Positions 6,822 through 13,913 of a stretch of DNA of 19,957 nucleotides are shown here, piece by piece; the first letter of the stretch is position 1; every line of letters begins with the position of its first letter. A program made the translations under genes and the position numbers. The DNA is taken from assembly GCA_031273835.1 (NCBI GenBank), contig JAISRD010000151.1:1-19957 (forward strand), read 5' to 3'. This DNA comes from Treponema sp. (lineage in GTDB: Bacteria > Spirochaetota > Spirochaetia > Treponematales > Breznakiellaceae). The notes under the pieces were generated by a model. It saw only the letters and a program-made list of their open reading frames with translations. It was not told where the DNA came from and searched no databases.

Positions 6822-8338
6822 ATTTATCCGCCAAAGAAGCGCCGAAACGGGAAGACCGGCTTAAGTCCCGTATTGCCTACGGGGGGACCCTTGTTTCCGC
6901 CTGCGGAATTTTCTGCGGCAAAGGCGGCGGCTGCGGGGCCGATGCCAACCGGACTTTTTCCCAGGGGTCCATCTGCCTTATGCTGCCGGGGATCTCGATG
7001 ATCAACACCCTCAAGGATAACGTGAACCTCCTCCACGGGGCGGTGGGCTGCGGGGTCTGCTCCCATTCCCAGAACGCCAACGCCCGTTCCGGCGGCCTGG
7101 CCCATTACGGCCTGGTAAAGGACGCCCTGTGGGTCTCCACGGCCCTGAACGAGTCGGAGGTGATCAACGGCGGCGAGGATAAACTGCGGGCCGCCATTAT
7201 CGAGGTTGACCGGCTCTACCGGCCCAAGACGATCACCGTGGTTTCCGGCTGTGTGCCGGGACTTATCGGCGACGATGTGGACGGCGTCGCCGCCCGGGTA
7301 CAGGACGAGGTAAGCGCCCGGCTGATTCCCGTACACTGCGAGGGCTTCAAAACAAAGATATGGGCCACCGCCTATGACGCGGTATACCACGGCCTGGGGC
7401 GGACCCTGCTTGAGGACCCGGAGATACGGGAACCCGTGATCCCCGACGAGGAAGAACTTTTCCGTTTTGAGGAACGGAAAAAAAGGACCGTTAACCTGCT
7501 CAATGTTTCTTCCATGGGAAAGGTGGATGAGGATGAACTTACCCGGCTTCTCAATATGCTGGGGCTGGAGGTGAACATTTTCCCCGTCTTTGCCGACACC
7601 CAGCGGATGTACAGGGTAAAGTACGCGGGCTTTTCCATCAGCACCTGCCCGACCCACGACGACTACTTCTGCAAATTCCTTGAGGAAGAGTACGGCATCC
7701 CCTATATACTCAAGCATATGCCCATCGGCATTGAAAATACCAATGAGTGGATCCGGGACGCGGCACGCTTTCTGGGCAGGGAAGAAGCGGCCGGGGAGAT
7801 CATCAAAAATGAAAACGCCCTCCTTGACGAGGGGCTTAAGACATACCGGGAATTCTTTAAGGGAAAAAGGGTCTTTGTCAGCGCCGGGGAATTCCGGGCC
7901 CTGGCCACGGCGAATCTGCTCCACGAGTTGGGCTTTGAAATAGCGGGGCTCCGTTCTTTTCATCATGATGAATTTGCGTCGGGGGAATACGAAAAACTAA
8001 AAAAGATCGCCGGGGATTTTCCCTTTAACATAGCCAATGTCCAGCCCTTTGAGGAGGCGAATCTGCTTAAGCGCCTTAAGCCGGATCTTTTCCTGGGCCA
8101 CTGGAACGGCAATTCCACCTCGGCAAAGCTGGGCATACCTTCCCTGGTGATCTACAATACGGGGCTTTCCTATATAGGATACCGGGGGGTCTTTGAGCTT
8201 GCCCGGCGGCTCTACCGGCAGCTCCGTAATCCGGCGTTTAACGAACGCCTGAGCCGCTATGTACGGCTTCCCTATCGGGAGGAATGGTACGGGGAAGATC
8301 CCTTTAAATACATCAAGGGGGCGGAAAACGATGTCTGA
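6818..8338 (+). CDS. NifD-like catalytic subunit of a nitrogenase-like reductase
   Basis: A 506-residue homologue of nitrogenase alpha subunit, cytoplasmic, partner of the K-like subunit. The P-cluster cysteines are all present: Cys53 (GSICLML), Cys78 (HGAVGCGVC) and Cys145 (SGCVPGLIGDD), with nitrogenase-like spacing. Cys277 in STCPTHDDYFCKF aligns with the FeMo-cofactor ligand alpha-Cys275, supported by the following EEEYGIPY. Residues that shape the N2 site are replaced: alpha-Arg96 by Asn86, Gln191 by Trp182, His195 by Tyr186, and the cofactor ligand His442 by about Tyr446. An additional N-terminal cluster Cys29-x3-Cys33-x5-Cys39 is not part of normal NifD. The start ATG lies in the ATGA overlap with the methyltransferase gene. 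A group IV-like C-S or other reductase is much more likely than nitrogenase. Confidence 0.88.
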   Translation: MNLSAKEAPKREDRLKSRIAYGGTLVSACGIFCGKGGGCGADANRTFSQGSICLMLPGISMINTLKDNVNLLHGAVGCGVCSHSQNANARSGGLAHYGLVKDALWVSTALNESEVINGGEDKLRAAIIEVDRLYRPKTITVVSGCVPGLIGDDVDGVAARVQDEVSARLIPVHCEGFKTKIWATAYDAVYHGLGRTLLEDPEIREPVIPDEEELFRFEERKKRTVNLLNVSSMGKVDEDELTRLLNMLGLEVNIFPVFADTQRMYRVKYAGFSISTCPTHDDYFCKFLEEEYGIPYILKHMPIGIENTNEWIRDAARFLGREEAAGEIIKNENALLDEGLKTYREFFKGKRVFVSAGEFRALATANLLHELGFEIAGLRSFHHDEFASGEYEKLKKIAGDFPFNIANVQPFEEANLLKRLKPDLFLGHWNGNSTSAKLGIPSLVIYNTGLSYIGYRGVFELARRLYRQLRNPAFNERLSRYVRLPYREEWYGEDPFKYIKGAENDV

Positions 8339-9737
8339 TATAAGCCATAACAACACAAGCCGCGGCTATTCCGGTATAAGCCACAACTATATTGAACGGC
8401 CCCGGTACTTCTGTTCCTTCGGCGGCGCCCTCTCCACCCTGGAAGCCCTGCCGGATACCATCCCCATACTTCACGCCGCCGGGGGTTGCGCGGGAAGCAT
8501 AGCCTGGGGGCAGAACGGGGGCTCCGGCCTGCAGGTCGGGGGGTACTGCGGAGGCCTCGCCGCGCCCAGTTCTAACGTGGGGGAGCGGGAGGTGATTTTC
8601 GGCGGTTCCGAGCGTCTGGCCGAACAGATACGTACCACCGTGGAGATAATGGAAGGCCGCCTCTATGTGGTGATCACCAGCTGCGTTACCGAGATCATAG
8701 GCGACGATGTTCAGGCGGTGGCGGCGGAGCTTCGCCCCGGACTCCGGGGGCCCGGCGGAAAGGAGGCCTCCCTGGTTTTTGCCCGGACCGGCGGGTTCAA
8801 GGGCAATTCCTATTACGGCTACGACCTTGTACTTTCCGCCATCGTGAGGCAGTTTGTGGCGGCCCCCCGAAAAACAAGGAAGAGGGCCGTCAATGTGCTG
8901 GGAATCGTTCCCTATATGGACAGCTTCTGGCGGGGCAACCTGGAGGGGCTGCGGAAAACCCTGGAACTCTTAGATCTTGAGGTAAACACCTACTTTACCG
9001 AGGACGATACCCTTGAGGGTCTCAGGCGATCCTCCGAGGCGGCCCTGAATATTGTGGCGTCGGACCTCTACGGCCTTGAGGCGGCGCAGACCTATAGGGA
9101 ACTCTACGGGATTCCCTATATTTCCGTGTCCCTGCCGGTGGGCCCCACCGCTTCGGCAAAGCTGCTCCGGGAGACCGCCGCCGCCCTGGACCTGGACGCC
9201 GCTACGGAGGCGCTTATCGAAGCCCAGAACCGCCGCTACTTCCGCCAGCTGGAACCCCTTACGGACTGTTACCACGACGCGGAACTCCAGCGTTACGCGG
9301 TTATCATCGCCGACGTAAATTATGCCGTGGGCCTTACCCGCTTCCTTCTGGACGACCTGGGCTGGATCCCCGAACTGGTACAGTTTACCGAAATTCTCTC
9401 GGGGGAACAGCAGAGGGGCCTTTTGGAGAAGCTGGGGGACGGCGGCAGGCTGGTAAACCCCCACATCATCTTTGATACCAACTCAAGCGAGGCGGGCCGC
9501 TATCTCAGCGCCCGCTATCCCCGGCGGGAACGGGATCTTTACACGGAAAGCCTTTCCCCCGCCTTTGTGATCGGCAGTTCCCTGGACCGGGAACTGGCCC
9601 TAAGCCTGGGGGTGCCCCACCTTTCGGTGAGCTTCCCCGTGTCAAACCGGGCGGTGATCAACCGGGGCTATACGGGTTACGGCGGCGGCCTTACCCTGAC
9701 CGAAGACCTGCTGAGCGCGGCGGTGGCGGGAAGATAA
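8331..9737 (+). CDS. NifK-like subunit of a nitrogenase-like reductase
   Basis: With the ATG at 8331, which overlaps the nifD-like stop by 8 bp, the product is 468 residues. Upstream in-frame starts are less likely because they lie deep inside nifD. The P-cluster cysteines are Cys28 (RYFCSFGG), Cys53 (AAGGCAGS) and Cys118 (VITSCVTEIIGDD). The 25-residue distance between the first two equals that in nitrogenase beta subunit. The N-terminus is short, lacking the long NifK leader arm that wraps the alpha subunit. The C-terminal part (SLGVPHLSVSFPVSNRAV, then GYTGYGGGLTL) is the usual third domain. No NifE, NifN or NifB is encoded nearby, so cofactor assembly must come from elsewhere or be simpler. 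Confidence 0.88.
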   Translation: MSDISHNNTSRGYSGISHNYIERPRYFCSFGGALSTLEALPDTIPILHAAGGCAGSIAWGQNGGSGLQVGGYCGGLAAPSSNVGEREVIFGGSERLAEQIRTTVEIMEGRLYVVITSCVTEIIGDDVQAVAAELRPGLRGPGGKEASLVFARTGGFKGNSYYGYDLVLSAIVRQFVAAPRKTRKRAVNVLGIVPYMDSFWRGNLEGLRKTLELLDLEVNTYFTEDDTLEGLRRSSEAALNIVASDLYGLEAAQTYRELYGIPYISVSLPVGPTASAKLLRETAAALDLDAATEALIEAQNRRYFRQLEPLTDCYHDAELQRYAVIIADVNYAVGLTRFLLDDLGWIPELVQFTEILSGEQQRGLLEKLGDGGRLVNPHIIFDTNSSEAGRYLSARYPRRERDLYTESLSPAFVIGSSLDRELALSLGVPHLSVSFPVSNRAVINRGYTGYGGGLTLTEDLLSAAVAGR

Positions 9738-9739
9738 CG

Positions 9740-9767
9740 CAAAAAAGAGGATTTTTTTTGTTTTTTT
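9740..9767 (+). terminator. weak A/T terminator after nifK-like gene
   Basis: CAAAAAA (9740-9746) can pair with TTTTTTG (9754-9760) around a short G-rich loop, followed by seven T. The stem is only A-T plus one C-G pair, so termination is probably incomplete. Confidence 0.35.
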
Positions 9768-9778
9768 GTAAAAAGCTA

Positions 9779-9807
9779 TTGCCAAGATTTCGATAATATC
9801 ATATTAA
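9779..9807 (+). promoter_or_regulatory. candidate sigma70 promoter for the ABC importer operon
   Basis: TTGCCA (9779-9784), 17 bp, then TATTAA (9802-9807). The predicted start lies near 9814, inside the CTAT-N7-ATAG dyad. The surrounding A/T-rich stretch contrasts with the GC-rich genes on both sides, as expected for a promoter. Confidence 0.55.
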
Positions 9808-9809
9808 AA

Positions 9810-9824
9810 CTATATGAATTATAG
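9810..9824. promoter_or_regulatory. operator-like dyad CTAT-N7-ATAG
   Basis: CTATATGAATTATAG: the five outer bases on each side are complementary. It has the same half-sites and spacing as the dyad over the cysK promoter (3816-3830) and again sits at the transcription start. The flanking ATAAT...ATTAT sequence gives a wider imperfect dyad. Confidence 0.5.
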
Positions 9825-9827
9825 GAA

Positions 9828-9914
9828 TTAGGCGGTTGACCGGAAATCCGGAGACCCAAAAGCCTAAGGTCAGGAACCGAAAGGTTCGGACCCGCGGTTT
9901 TTGGGATTTTTTTT
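9828..9914 (+). ncRNA. structured leader RNA with alternative antiterminator/terminator folds (candidate riboswitch or attenuator)
   Basis: Fold A: TTAGGC (9828-9833) pairs perfectly with GCCTAA (9862-9867). Inside it GGT (9834-9836) pairs with ACC (9854-9856), and CCGG (9840-9843) with CCGG (9848-9851) around the loop AAAT; CAAAA (9857-9861) stays unpaired. Fold B: CCCAAAAGCC (9855-9864) pairs along all 10 nt, with one G-U, with GGTTTTTGGG (9896-9905). It encloses a second hairpin with a GAAA tetraloop and is followed by A plus eight T. The two folds share bases 9855-9864 and cannot coexist, as in a transcription-attenuating riboswitch. I cannot match it to a named riboswitch class. It lies just after the predicted start point and within what would be the first codons of the permease. 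Confidence 0.6.
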
Positions 9915-10729
9915 ATAAGGCGGGAATTTACAGGGACGGCGGAAAAAAACAAAAAAGATCGGGCAGGGTCTTTTTCTATTACCGGAAAAGCATCGCGGTT
10001 CTGGCCTTTCTTGCCTTTTGGCAGGCGGCCCCCCTTCTGGGGATTGCGGACCGGCAGTTTATCCCGACCTTGAGTGATGTGCTGATAACCATGTGGGGCA
10101 TGATCAGGTCGGGAAATCTGCATGTTCATATAGCGGTAAGCTTTCAGCGGGCCCTTTTCGGCTTTGTTATCGCCTCGGCGGCGGCCCTGCCCCTGGGTTT
10201 TGTACTGGGAGGCTGGTTTAAGCGTTTTGAGGAGTACCTAAATCCCCTGATGAACGTCCTTTCCCAGGTGAACCCCTTTTCGGTGTTTCCCGTGTTCATA
10301 CTCCTCTTCGGTATAGGCGAGGTTGCCAAGATCGCCATCATCCTCTGGGTCTGCATATGGCCCATACTCTTCGGTACGATCAACGGGGTAAAGAATATCG
10401 ATCCCCTGCTGGTAAAGGCGGCCCTGGCCATGGGGACCTCAAAATTCGCCCTCTTTTGGAAGATCGTACTTCCCGGGGCGGCGCCGGCGATCTTCGCGGG
10501 GCTTAAACAGGGGGCGGGGATTTCCTTTTTTATGCTTATCGCCGCGGAAATGATAGGAGCCACGGCGGGCTTGGGCTGGCTGGTGCTGAATTCCCAGATC
10601 AATTTTCAGATCAAGCGGCTTTTTGTGGCGGTGGTAACCATCGCGATCCTGGGACTGCTGATAACCCATGCCATCAAGGTGGTGGAAAAACGGGTTTTAA
10701 GCTGGAAAGAAGAGAGCGTCGTGAAATAG
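9836..10729 (+). CDS. ABC transporter permease 1, NitT/TauT (SsuC/TauC) type; start uncertain
   Basis: A membrane permease of the binding-protein-dependent family. The EAA-type loop that contacts the ATPase reads KAALAMGTSKFALFWKIVLP, followed by GAAPAIFAG. QVNPFSVFPVFILLFGIGE is the segment shared with the two permeases further down. The only standard start in frame is TTG 9836. It gives 297 residues, but its first 50 residues are unusually rich in Arg, Lys and Gly, and the TTG sits inside the leader-RNA stem. No ATG, GTG or TTG follows before the conserved domain, so the true start may be a rare codon around 9925-9985. The mature domain starts near AVLAFLAFWQAAP. It opens the importer operon, 98 bp after the nifK-like gene. 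Confidence 0.82.
   Translation: MTGNPETQKPKVRNRKVRTRGFWDFFYKAGIYRDGGKKQKRSGRVFFYYRKSIAVLAFLAFWQAAPLLGIADRQFIPTLSDVLITMWGMIRSGNLHVHIAVSFQRALFGFVIASAAALPLGFVLGGWFKRFEEYLNPLMNVLSQVNPFSVFPVFILLFGIGEVAKIAIILWVCIWPILFGTINGVKNIDPLLVKAALAMGTSKFALFWKIVLPGAAPAIFAGLKQGAGISFFMLIAAEMIGATAGLGWLVLNSQINFQIKRLFVAVVTIAILGLLITHAIKVVEKRVLSWKEESVVK
9855..9914 (+). terminator. intrinsic terminator in the importer leader
   Basis: The outer stem is CCCAAAAGCC / GGTTTTTGGG (10 bp, one G-U). Inside it are GGTC (9868-9871) / GACC (9889-9892) and GAACC (9874-9878) / GGTTC (9883-9887) capped by GAAA. The T tract is 9907-9914. It lies upstream of the conserved part of the permease, so it would act as a regulated attenuator, not as an operon end. 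Confidence 0.65.
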
Positions 10730-10734
10730 AGCGG

Positions 10735-10790
10735 ACCCCCGTGCATGCGCGGCGGAAGGGACGAAAGGCCTTTCCGCCTTCGAAGGGGGT
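10735..10790 (+). promoter_or_regulatory. nested intercistronic hairpin between permease 1 and binding protein
   Basis: ACCCCC (10735-10740) pairs with GGGGGT (10785-10790), and inside it GGCGGAA (10751-10757) with TTCCGCC (10772-10778). No T run follows. Such folded spacers ahead of a binding-protein gene commonly protect its mRNA from decay. Confidence 0.5.
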
Positions 10791-10834
10791 ACGGTTTATG
10801 AAGCGCCTTAAATAATTTTGTAAAGGAGAACTGT

Positions 10835-11869
10835 ATGAAAAAGTCTTTAAGATCCGCGGTTCTGTGGATCCTGGCTTTCGGTATGATTGTCTGGGCTCTG
10901 TCCGGATGCCGGAAGAAAAATGTCGTCCTGGAATCCACCGTCAAGGACGGTAATGAGGTGTACCAGATAAAAACCTGGTCCCGGTCGGATTGTACAGACG
11001 CACCCTTTATTGTGGCGGAGCAGAAGGGTTTCTTTACCGAAGAGGGGATAGAGATAATCTATACCGGAGAAACCCAGCCTCCCCAGAGGATCGCCTCGAT
11101 TCTGAACGGGGATAACGATGTGGGTACCGCCCATCCGAACACCCTGGCCATAGCCCGTGAGGGGGGCGCTCCCATCCGGGGAGTGGCCCGGTCCATCATC
11201 GAGCCCCCCGACGAGATCGAGGATATTCACCTTCAGCATATGTGGTGGGTCAGCGACAAGAACGGTCCCATCCAAAAACTCGAGAATATCAATACCCTGG
11301 GCCGGAAGGTAAAGGTTCAGCTCCTCCTGCGGAACGCCTGTATAGACTTCCTCACGGATATTGTTCTGGAACGTTACAATATCTCCAAGGACAACATCGA
11401 GTACATCACCATGCCCGATATTGAGGGAGTCCTGGCGCTGAAGAACGGTCTTATTGACATAGCGACCCCCCACCCAACCTTTTTTAAGGCTGTGGAGGAT
11501 ACGGGTATAGCCAATATTTTGATCACCAGCCGGGAGATTGCCGGGGAGAACGCGGGGACCTATCTCTACTACTTCGCCGACGAGTTCATCAAGAACAATC
11601 CCGAACCGATTAGGCGTTTTGTCAGGGCCATCAAGAAGGCGGAACGCTGGGCCAACGACAACCCTGAACAGACGGCAAAGTGGACCGAGGAAGCCATCGG
11701 GGTTCCGGTTCAGGCGAACCACTGGTACGCCCGGAACGCGGTGATCGACGACGCCCAGATACAGGTCTGGATCGACGGTTCCATCGCGTCGGGGGCTTTG
11801 TCGGCGGATACCAAGGTACGGGTGGGGGATATTATCACCCATGACTTTGACCAGGAAGGAAATGAATAA
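10835..11869 (+). CDS. substrate-binding lipoprotein, NMT1/TauA/SsuA-like
   Basis: A 344-residue extracytoplasmic binding protein. The signal peptide (KKSLR, then a hydrophobic run) ends in the lipobox ALSGC, with Cys25 as the lipidated residue. The mature part has family features: DAPFIVAEQKGFFTEEGIE (about 51-69), GDNDVGTAHPNTLAIAREGG in the first lobe, and LKNGLIDIATPHPTFF later. NMT1/TauA relatives bind nitrate, sulfonates, taurine, pyrimidine precursors or aromatic acids. The next gene is an SsuB/TauB-type ATPase, and the neighbouring sulfur genes make an organosulfur ligand the best guess. AAAGGAG lies 7 nt before the ATG. Confidence 0.86.
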   Translation: MKKSLRSAVLWILAFGMIVWALSGCRKKNVVLESTVKDGNEVYQIKTWSRSDCTDAPFIVAEQKGFFTEEGIEIIYTGETQPPQRIASILNGDNDVGTAHPNTLAIAREGGAPIRGVARSIIEPPDEIEDIHLQHMWWVSDKNGPIQKLENINTLGRKVKVQLLLRNACIDFLTDIVLERYNISKDNIEYITMPDIEGVLALKNGLIDIATPHPTFFKAVEDTGIANILITSREIAGENAGTYLYYFADEFIKNNPEPIRRFVRAIKKAERWANDNPEQTAKWTEEAIGVPVQANHWYARNAVIDDAQIQVWIDGSIASGALSADTKVRVGDIITHDFDQEGNE

Positions 11870-11884
11870 GGTTCTTCCTCCTCT

Positions 11885-11913
11885 CCCCCAGGGCGGCGTT
11901 GCCGTCCTGGGGG
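11885..11913 (+). promoter_or_regulatory. GC-rich 13-bp hairpin after the binding protein gene
   Basis: CCCCCAGGGCGGC (11885-11897) and GCCGTCCTGGGGG (11901-11913) pair over 13 bp with one G-U and a GTT loop. There is no T tract, so it is better read as an mRNA-stabilising or pausing element than as a terminator. Confidence 0.6.
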
Positions 11914-11945
11914 GTTAAAAAATACCATTTAAAAAAAGATGGTTC

Positions 11946-11988
11946 TTCAGGGCCGGTCCCGCCGGATTCCGGCCCTGAAAACCTTTTT
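11946..11988 (+). terminator. 11-bp hairpin with short T tract before the ATPase gene
   Basis: TTCAGGGCCGG (11946-11956) and CCGGCCCTGAA (11969-11979) are perfect complements with a 12-nt loop. Five T follow 3 nt later (about 11984-11988). It is probably a partial terminator that lowers expression of the ATPase and permeases relative to the binding protein. The ATPase ribosome site AAAGGAGG is just downstream. Confidence 0.5.
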
Positions 11989-12006
11989 AAACAAAGGAGG
12001 CTTAGA

Positions 12007-12930
12007 ATGGCCGGATTAACAGAATTGACAGAAGAACGGACAGCGGCCGGGGATGAAGCCGTTAAGGACTATAAAATTGCCGCCCGGAATATAGGCCGGA
12101 TTTTTCACATCAAGCGGGCCGGGGAAGAACGGCGGGAATTCAAGGCCATCGAAAATATGAACCTCAATGTAATGAAGGGGGAATTTGTTACCATCGTCGG
12201 CCCCTCGGGCTGCGGCAAATCAACCTTTCTGGATATTCTGGCGGGCCTTTCCGAACCGAGCGGGGGGGAAATTTTTATCGACGGCCGCAGGGTTACGGGA
12301 CCCGCTTTGGACCGGGGCATAGTACTTCAGGGTTACGCCCTGTTTCCCTGGCGGACGGTACGGCAGAATATTGAGTACGGCCTGGAAATAAAAAAGGTAA
12401 AAAAGCACGAACGCCGGGCAATCAGCGGCAGGTTTATCAAGCTTGTGGACCTCAAGGGTTTTGAGGACAGTTTTCCCCATGAACTTTCCGGGGGGATGAA
12501 ACAGCGGGTCGCCATCGCCCGGGCCCTGGCCTACGATCCGGAGGTGCTTTTAATGGACGAACCCTTCGCTGCGGTGGACGCCCAGACCAGGGAAACCCTT
12601 CAGGATGAGCTGTTAAACATCTGGGAGAAGACCGGCAAGACCATCATTTTTATCACCCACAGCATAGAAGAGGCGGTATTCCTGGCGGACCGGGTGGCGG
12701 TGATGTCAACCAATCCGGGGACGATAAAGGCCCTGGTCCGGGTAGATCTTCCCCGGCCCCGGCGCATGGGTAATGTCCGTAATTCCCTCGACTTTAGCCG
12801 GATTACCGGGGCGGTGTGGAATTTGCTCCACGATCATGAGGGGGGCGAAAAACGGGACGGACAGCGGCCCTGGCCTATACAGGGGTATAACGAAGCGGAA
12901 AAGCGGAACGCCGATTCCGCCGCCCAATAA
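12007..12930 (+). CDS. ABC transporter ATP-binding protein, SsuB/TauB/NrtD-like
   Basis: A 307-residue nucleotide-binding subunit, the only ATPase in the importer array. Walker A is GPSGCGKST at residues 65-73, the Q-loop is Gln108, the signature is LSGGMKQR at 160-167, Walker B is VLLMDEP at 180-186, and the H-loop is His218 in FITHS. The start at 12007 has an excellent AAAGGAGG site; upstream in-frame codons fall in the hairpin region and are unlikely to be used. The N-terminus carries about 25 extra residues before the usual first strand. The last 40 residues after the core are polar. It presumably serves all three neighbouring permeases, or at least permeases 2 and 3 that follow within 20 bp. 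Confidence 0.9.
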   Translation: MAGLTELTEERTAAGDEAVKDYKIAARNIGRIFHIKRAGEERREFKAIENMNLNVMKGEFVTIVGPSGCGKSTFLDILAGLSEPSGGEIFIDGRRVTGPALDRGIVLQGYALFPWRTVRQNIEYGLEIKKVKKHERRAISGRFIKLVDLKGFEDSFPHELSGGMKQRVAIARALAYDPEVLLMDEPFAAVDAQTRETLQDELLNIWEKTGKTIIFITHSIEEAVFLADRVAVMSTNPGTIKALVRVDLPRPRRMGNVRNSLDFSRITGAVWNLLHDHEGGEKRDGQRPWPIQGYNEAEKRNADSAAQ

Positions 12931-12946
12931 ATCGTGGGAGCGGAAG

Positions 12947-13909
12947 ATGCGTGCTGTGGAACGGGCCGCCGGCGGGGCATTGAAGGTATCCGGCATTGCG
13001 GTCCTCCTCCTGCTTTGGGAAATACTGTCCCGTTTTCGCGTTCTGGACCCCCAATTCCTGCCGTCCTTTACCCAAACCCTAATGGGTCTGGGTAAACTCC
13101 TTGTTGAGGGCGTTCTCTTTACCTCCGTGATGGTGAGCCTTTGGCGGGCCCTGACGGGACTGTTCATCGCGGCGGCCGCCGCGGTACCCCTGGGGCTTTT
13201 TTTGGGCCGCCGGTCCCGGAATGTGGAACGGTGTTTTAACCCCTTCTTCCGCATGCTCGCCCAGGTGAATCCCTTTTCTCTTATGCCGATCTTTATCCTG
13301 TTTTTCGGTATCGGCGAAGCGGTAAAGATCGCCGTAACAGCCTGGGTATGCCTGTGGCCCCTTTTGTTCAATACCATTGAAGGCGCCCGGAATATCGACC
13401 CCGTTATTATTAAAACCGCCCGGGCCATGGCAAGTTCCGGACCGGCCCTGTTTTTCAAGGTTATAGTTCCCGGCGCGGCGGCCTCGGTATTTTCAGGCCT
13501 CAGGCTGGGCCTGGAAATGTCCTTTTTTATGCTGGCCGCCGCCGAAATGGTGGGGGCCTCGTCGGGCCTGGGCTGGCTGCTCCACAATTCGGCGATGAAC
13601 CTCCAGTTCGTACGTATGTACGGGGCGATCCTCGCTTCGGTTCTGCTGGGTTTCGGCATGAGCAAATTCCTCAAGCTGGTACAGATACGGACCTTCTTTT
13701 GGCGGGAAAATTTGGGCCTTTCAAAAACGGAGGAGGCCGGAGCGGGGAGGGTTAAGAGGAACGGGGATCTAATTTTTACCGGGGCCCTGGTCCTCCTCAT
13801 CCTGGTCCTGGGAACCTGGCAGGTGGAAGTATCCCGGCGGGAACAGGGGAATTTTAACCACCTGCCCCATAGCGGCCACCTGTCCGCGGGAAGCGGCGGC
13901 ATGGAGTAA
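12947..13909 (+). CDS. ABC transporter permease 2, NitT/TauT type, with C-terminal extra helix
   Basis: ATG 12947, with GGGAG 7 nt upstream and 16 bp after the ATPase stop, gives 320 residues. The core matches permease 1: QVNPFSLMPIFILFFGIGE, the EAA-type loop KTARAMASSGPALFFKVIVP and AAEMVGASSGLGWLL. Unusually, about 60 residues follow the normal end (after FFWREN), including a further hydrophobic helix LIFTGALVLLILVLG. The tail after it, WQVEVSRR...NFNHLPHSG, looks like the beginning of another permease of this family (compare WEILSRF...PQFLPSF in its own N-terminus). It may therefore be the remnant of an additional duplicated copy. Permease 3 starts 4 bp after the stop, so the two are surely co-translated. 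Confidence 0.88.
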   Translation: MRAVERAAGGALKVSGIAVLLLLWEILSRFRVLDPQFLPSFTQTLMGLGKLLVEGVLFTSVMVSLWRALTGLFIAAAAAVPLGLFLGRRSRNVERCFNPFFRMLAQVNPFSLMPIFILFFGIGEAVKIAVTAWVCLWPLLFNTIEGARNIDPVIIKTARAMASSGPALFFKVIVPGAAASVFSGLRLGLEMSFFMLAAAEMVGASSGLGWLLHNSAMNLQFVRMYGAILASVLLGFGMSKFLKLVQIRTFFWRENLGLSKTEEAGAGRVKRNGDLIFTGALVLLILVLGTWQVEVSRREQGNFNHLPHSGHLSAGSGGME

Positions 13910-13913
13910 GTGT

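Noticed and set aside
4884..9737. True N2-fixing nitrogenase operon
   Set aside because: The pocket residues for N2 are missing in the D-like subunit, the K-like subunit has a short N-terminus, and nifE, nifN and nifB are absent from the window. The MtaA-like gene also does not occur in nif operons.
4884..9737. Chlorophyllide/protochlorophyllide reductase or F430 CfbCD
   Set aside because: The D-like protein has the full P-cluster set and a cofactor cysteine, there are two distinct D/K subunits, and no tetrapyrrole genes are adjacent. The UroD-like gene carries methyltransferase zinc ligands and so does not point to tetrapyrrole synthesis.
9828..9914. Assignment of the leader to a known riboswitch class (c-di-GMP-I, SAM, preQ1, NMT1/xanthine)
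   Set aside because: A few short strings look alike, but the conserved cores of these classes as I remember them do not fit. A covariance search is needed, so it is left unassigned.
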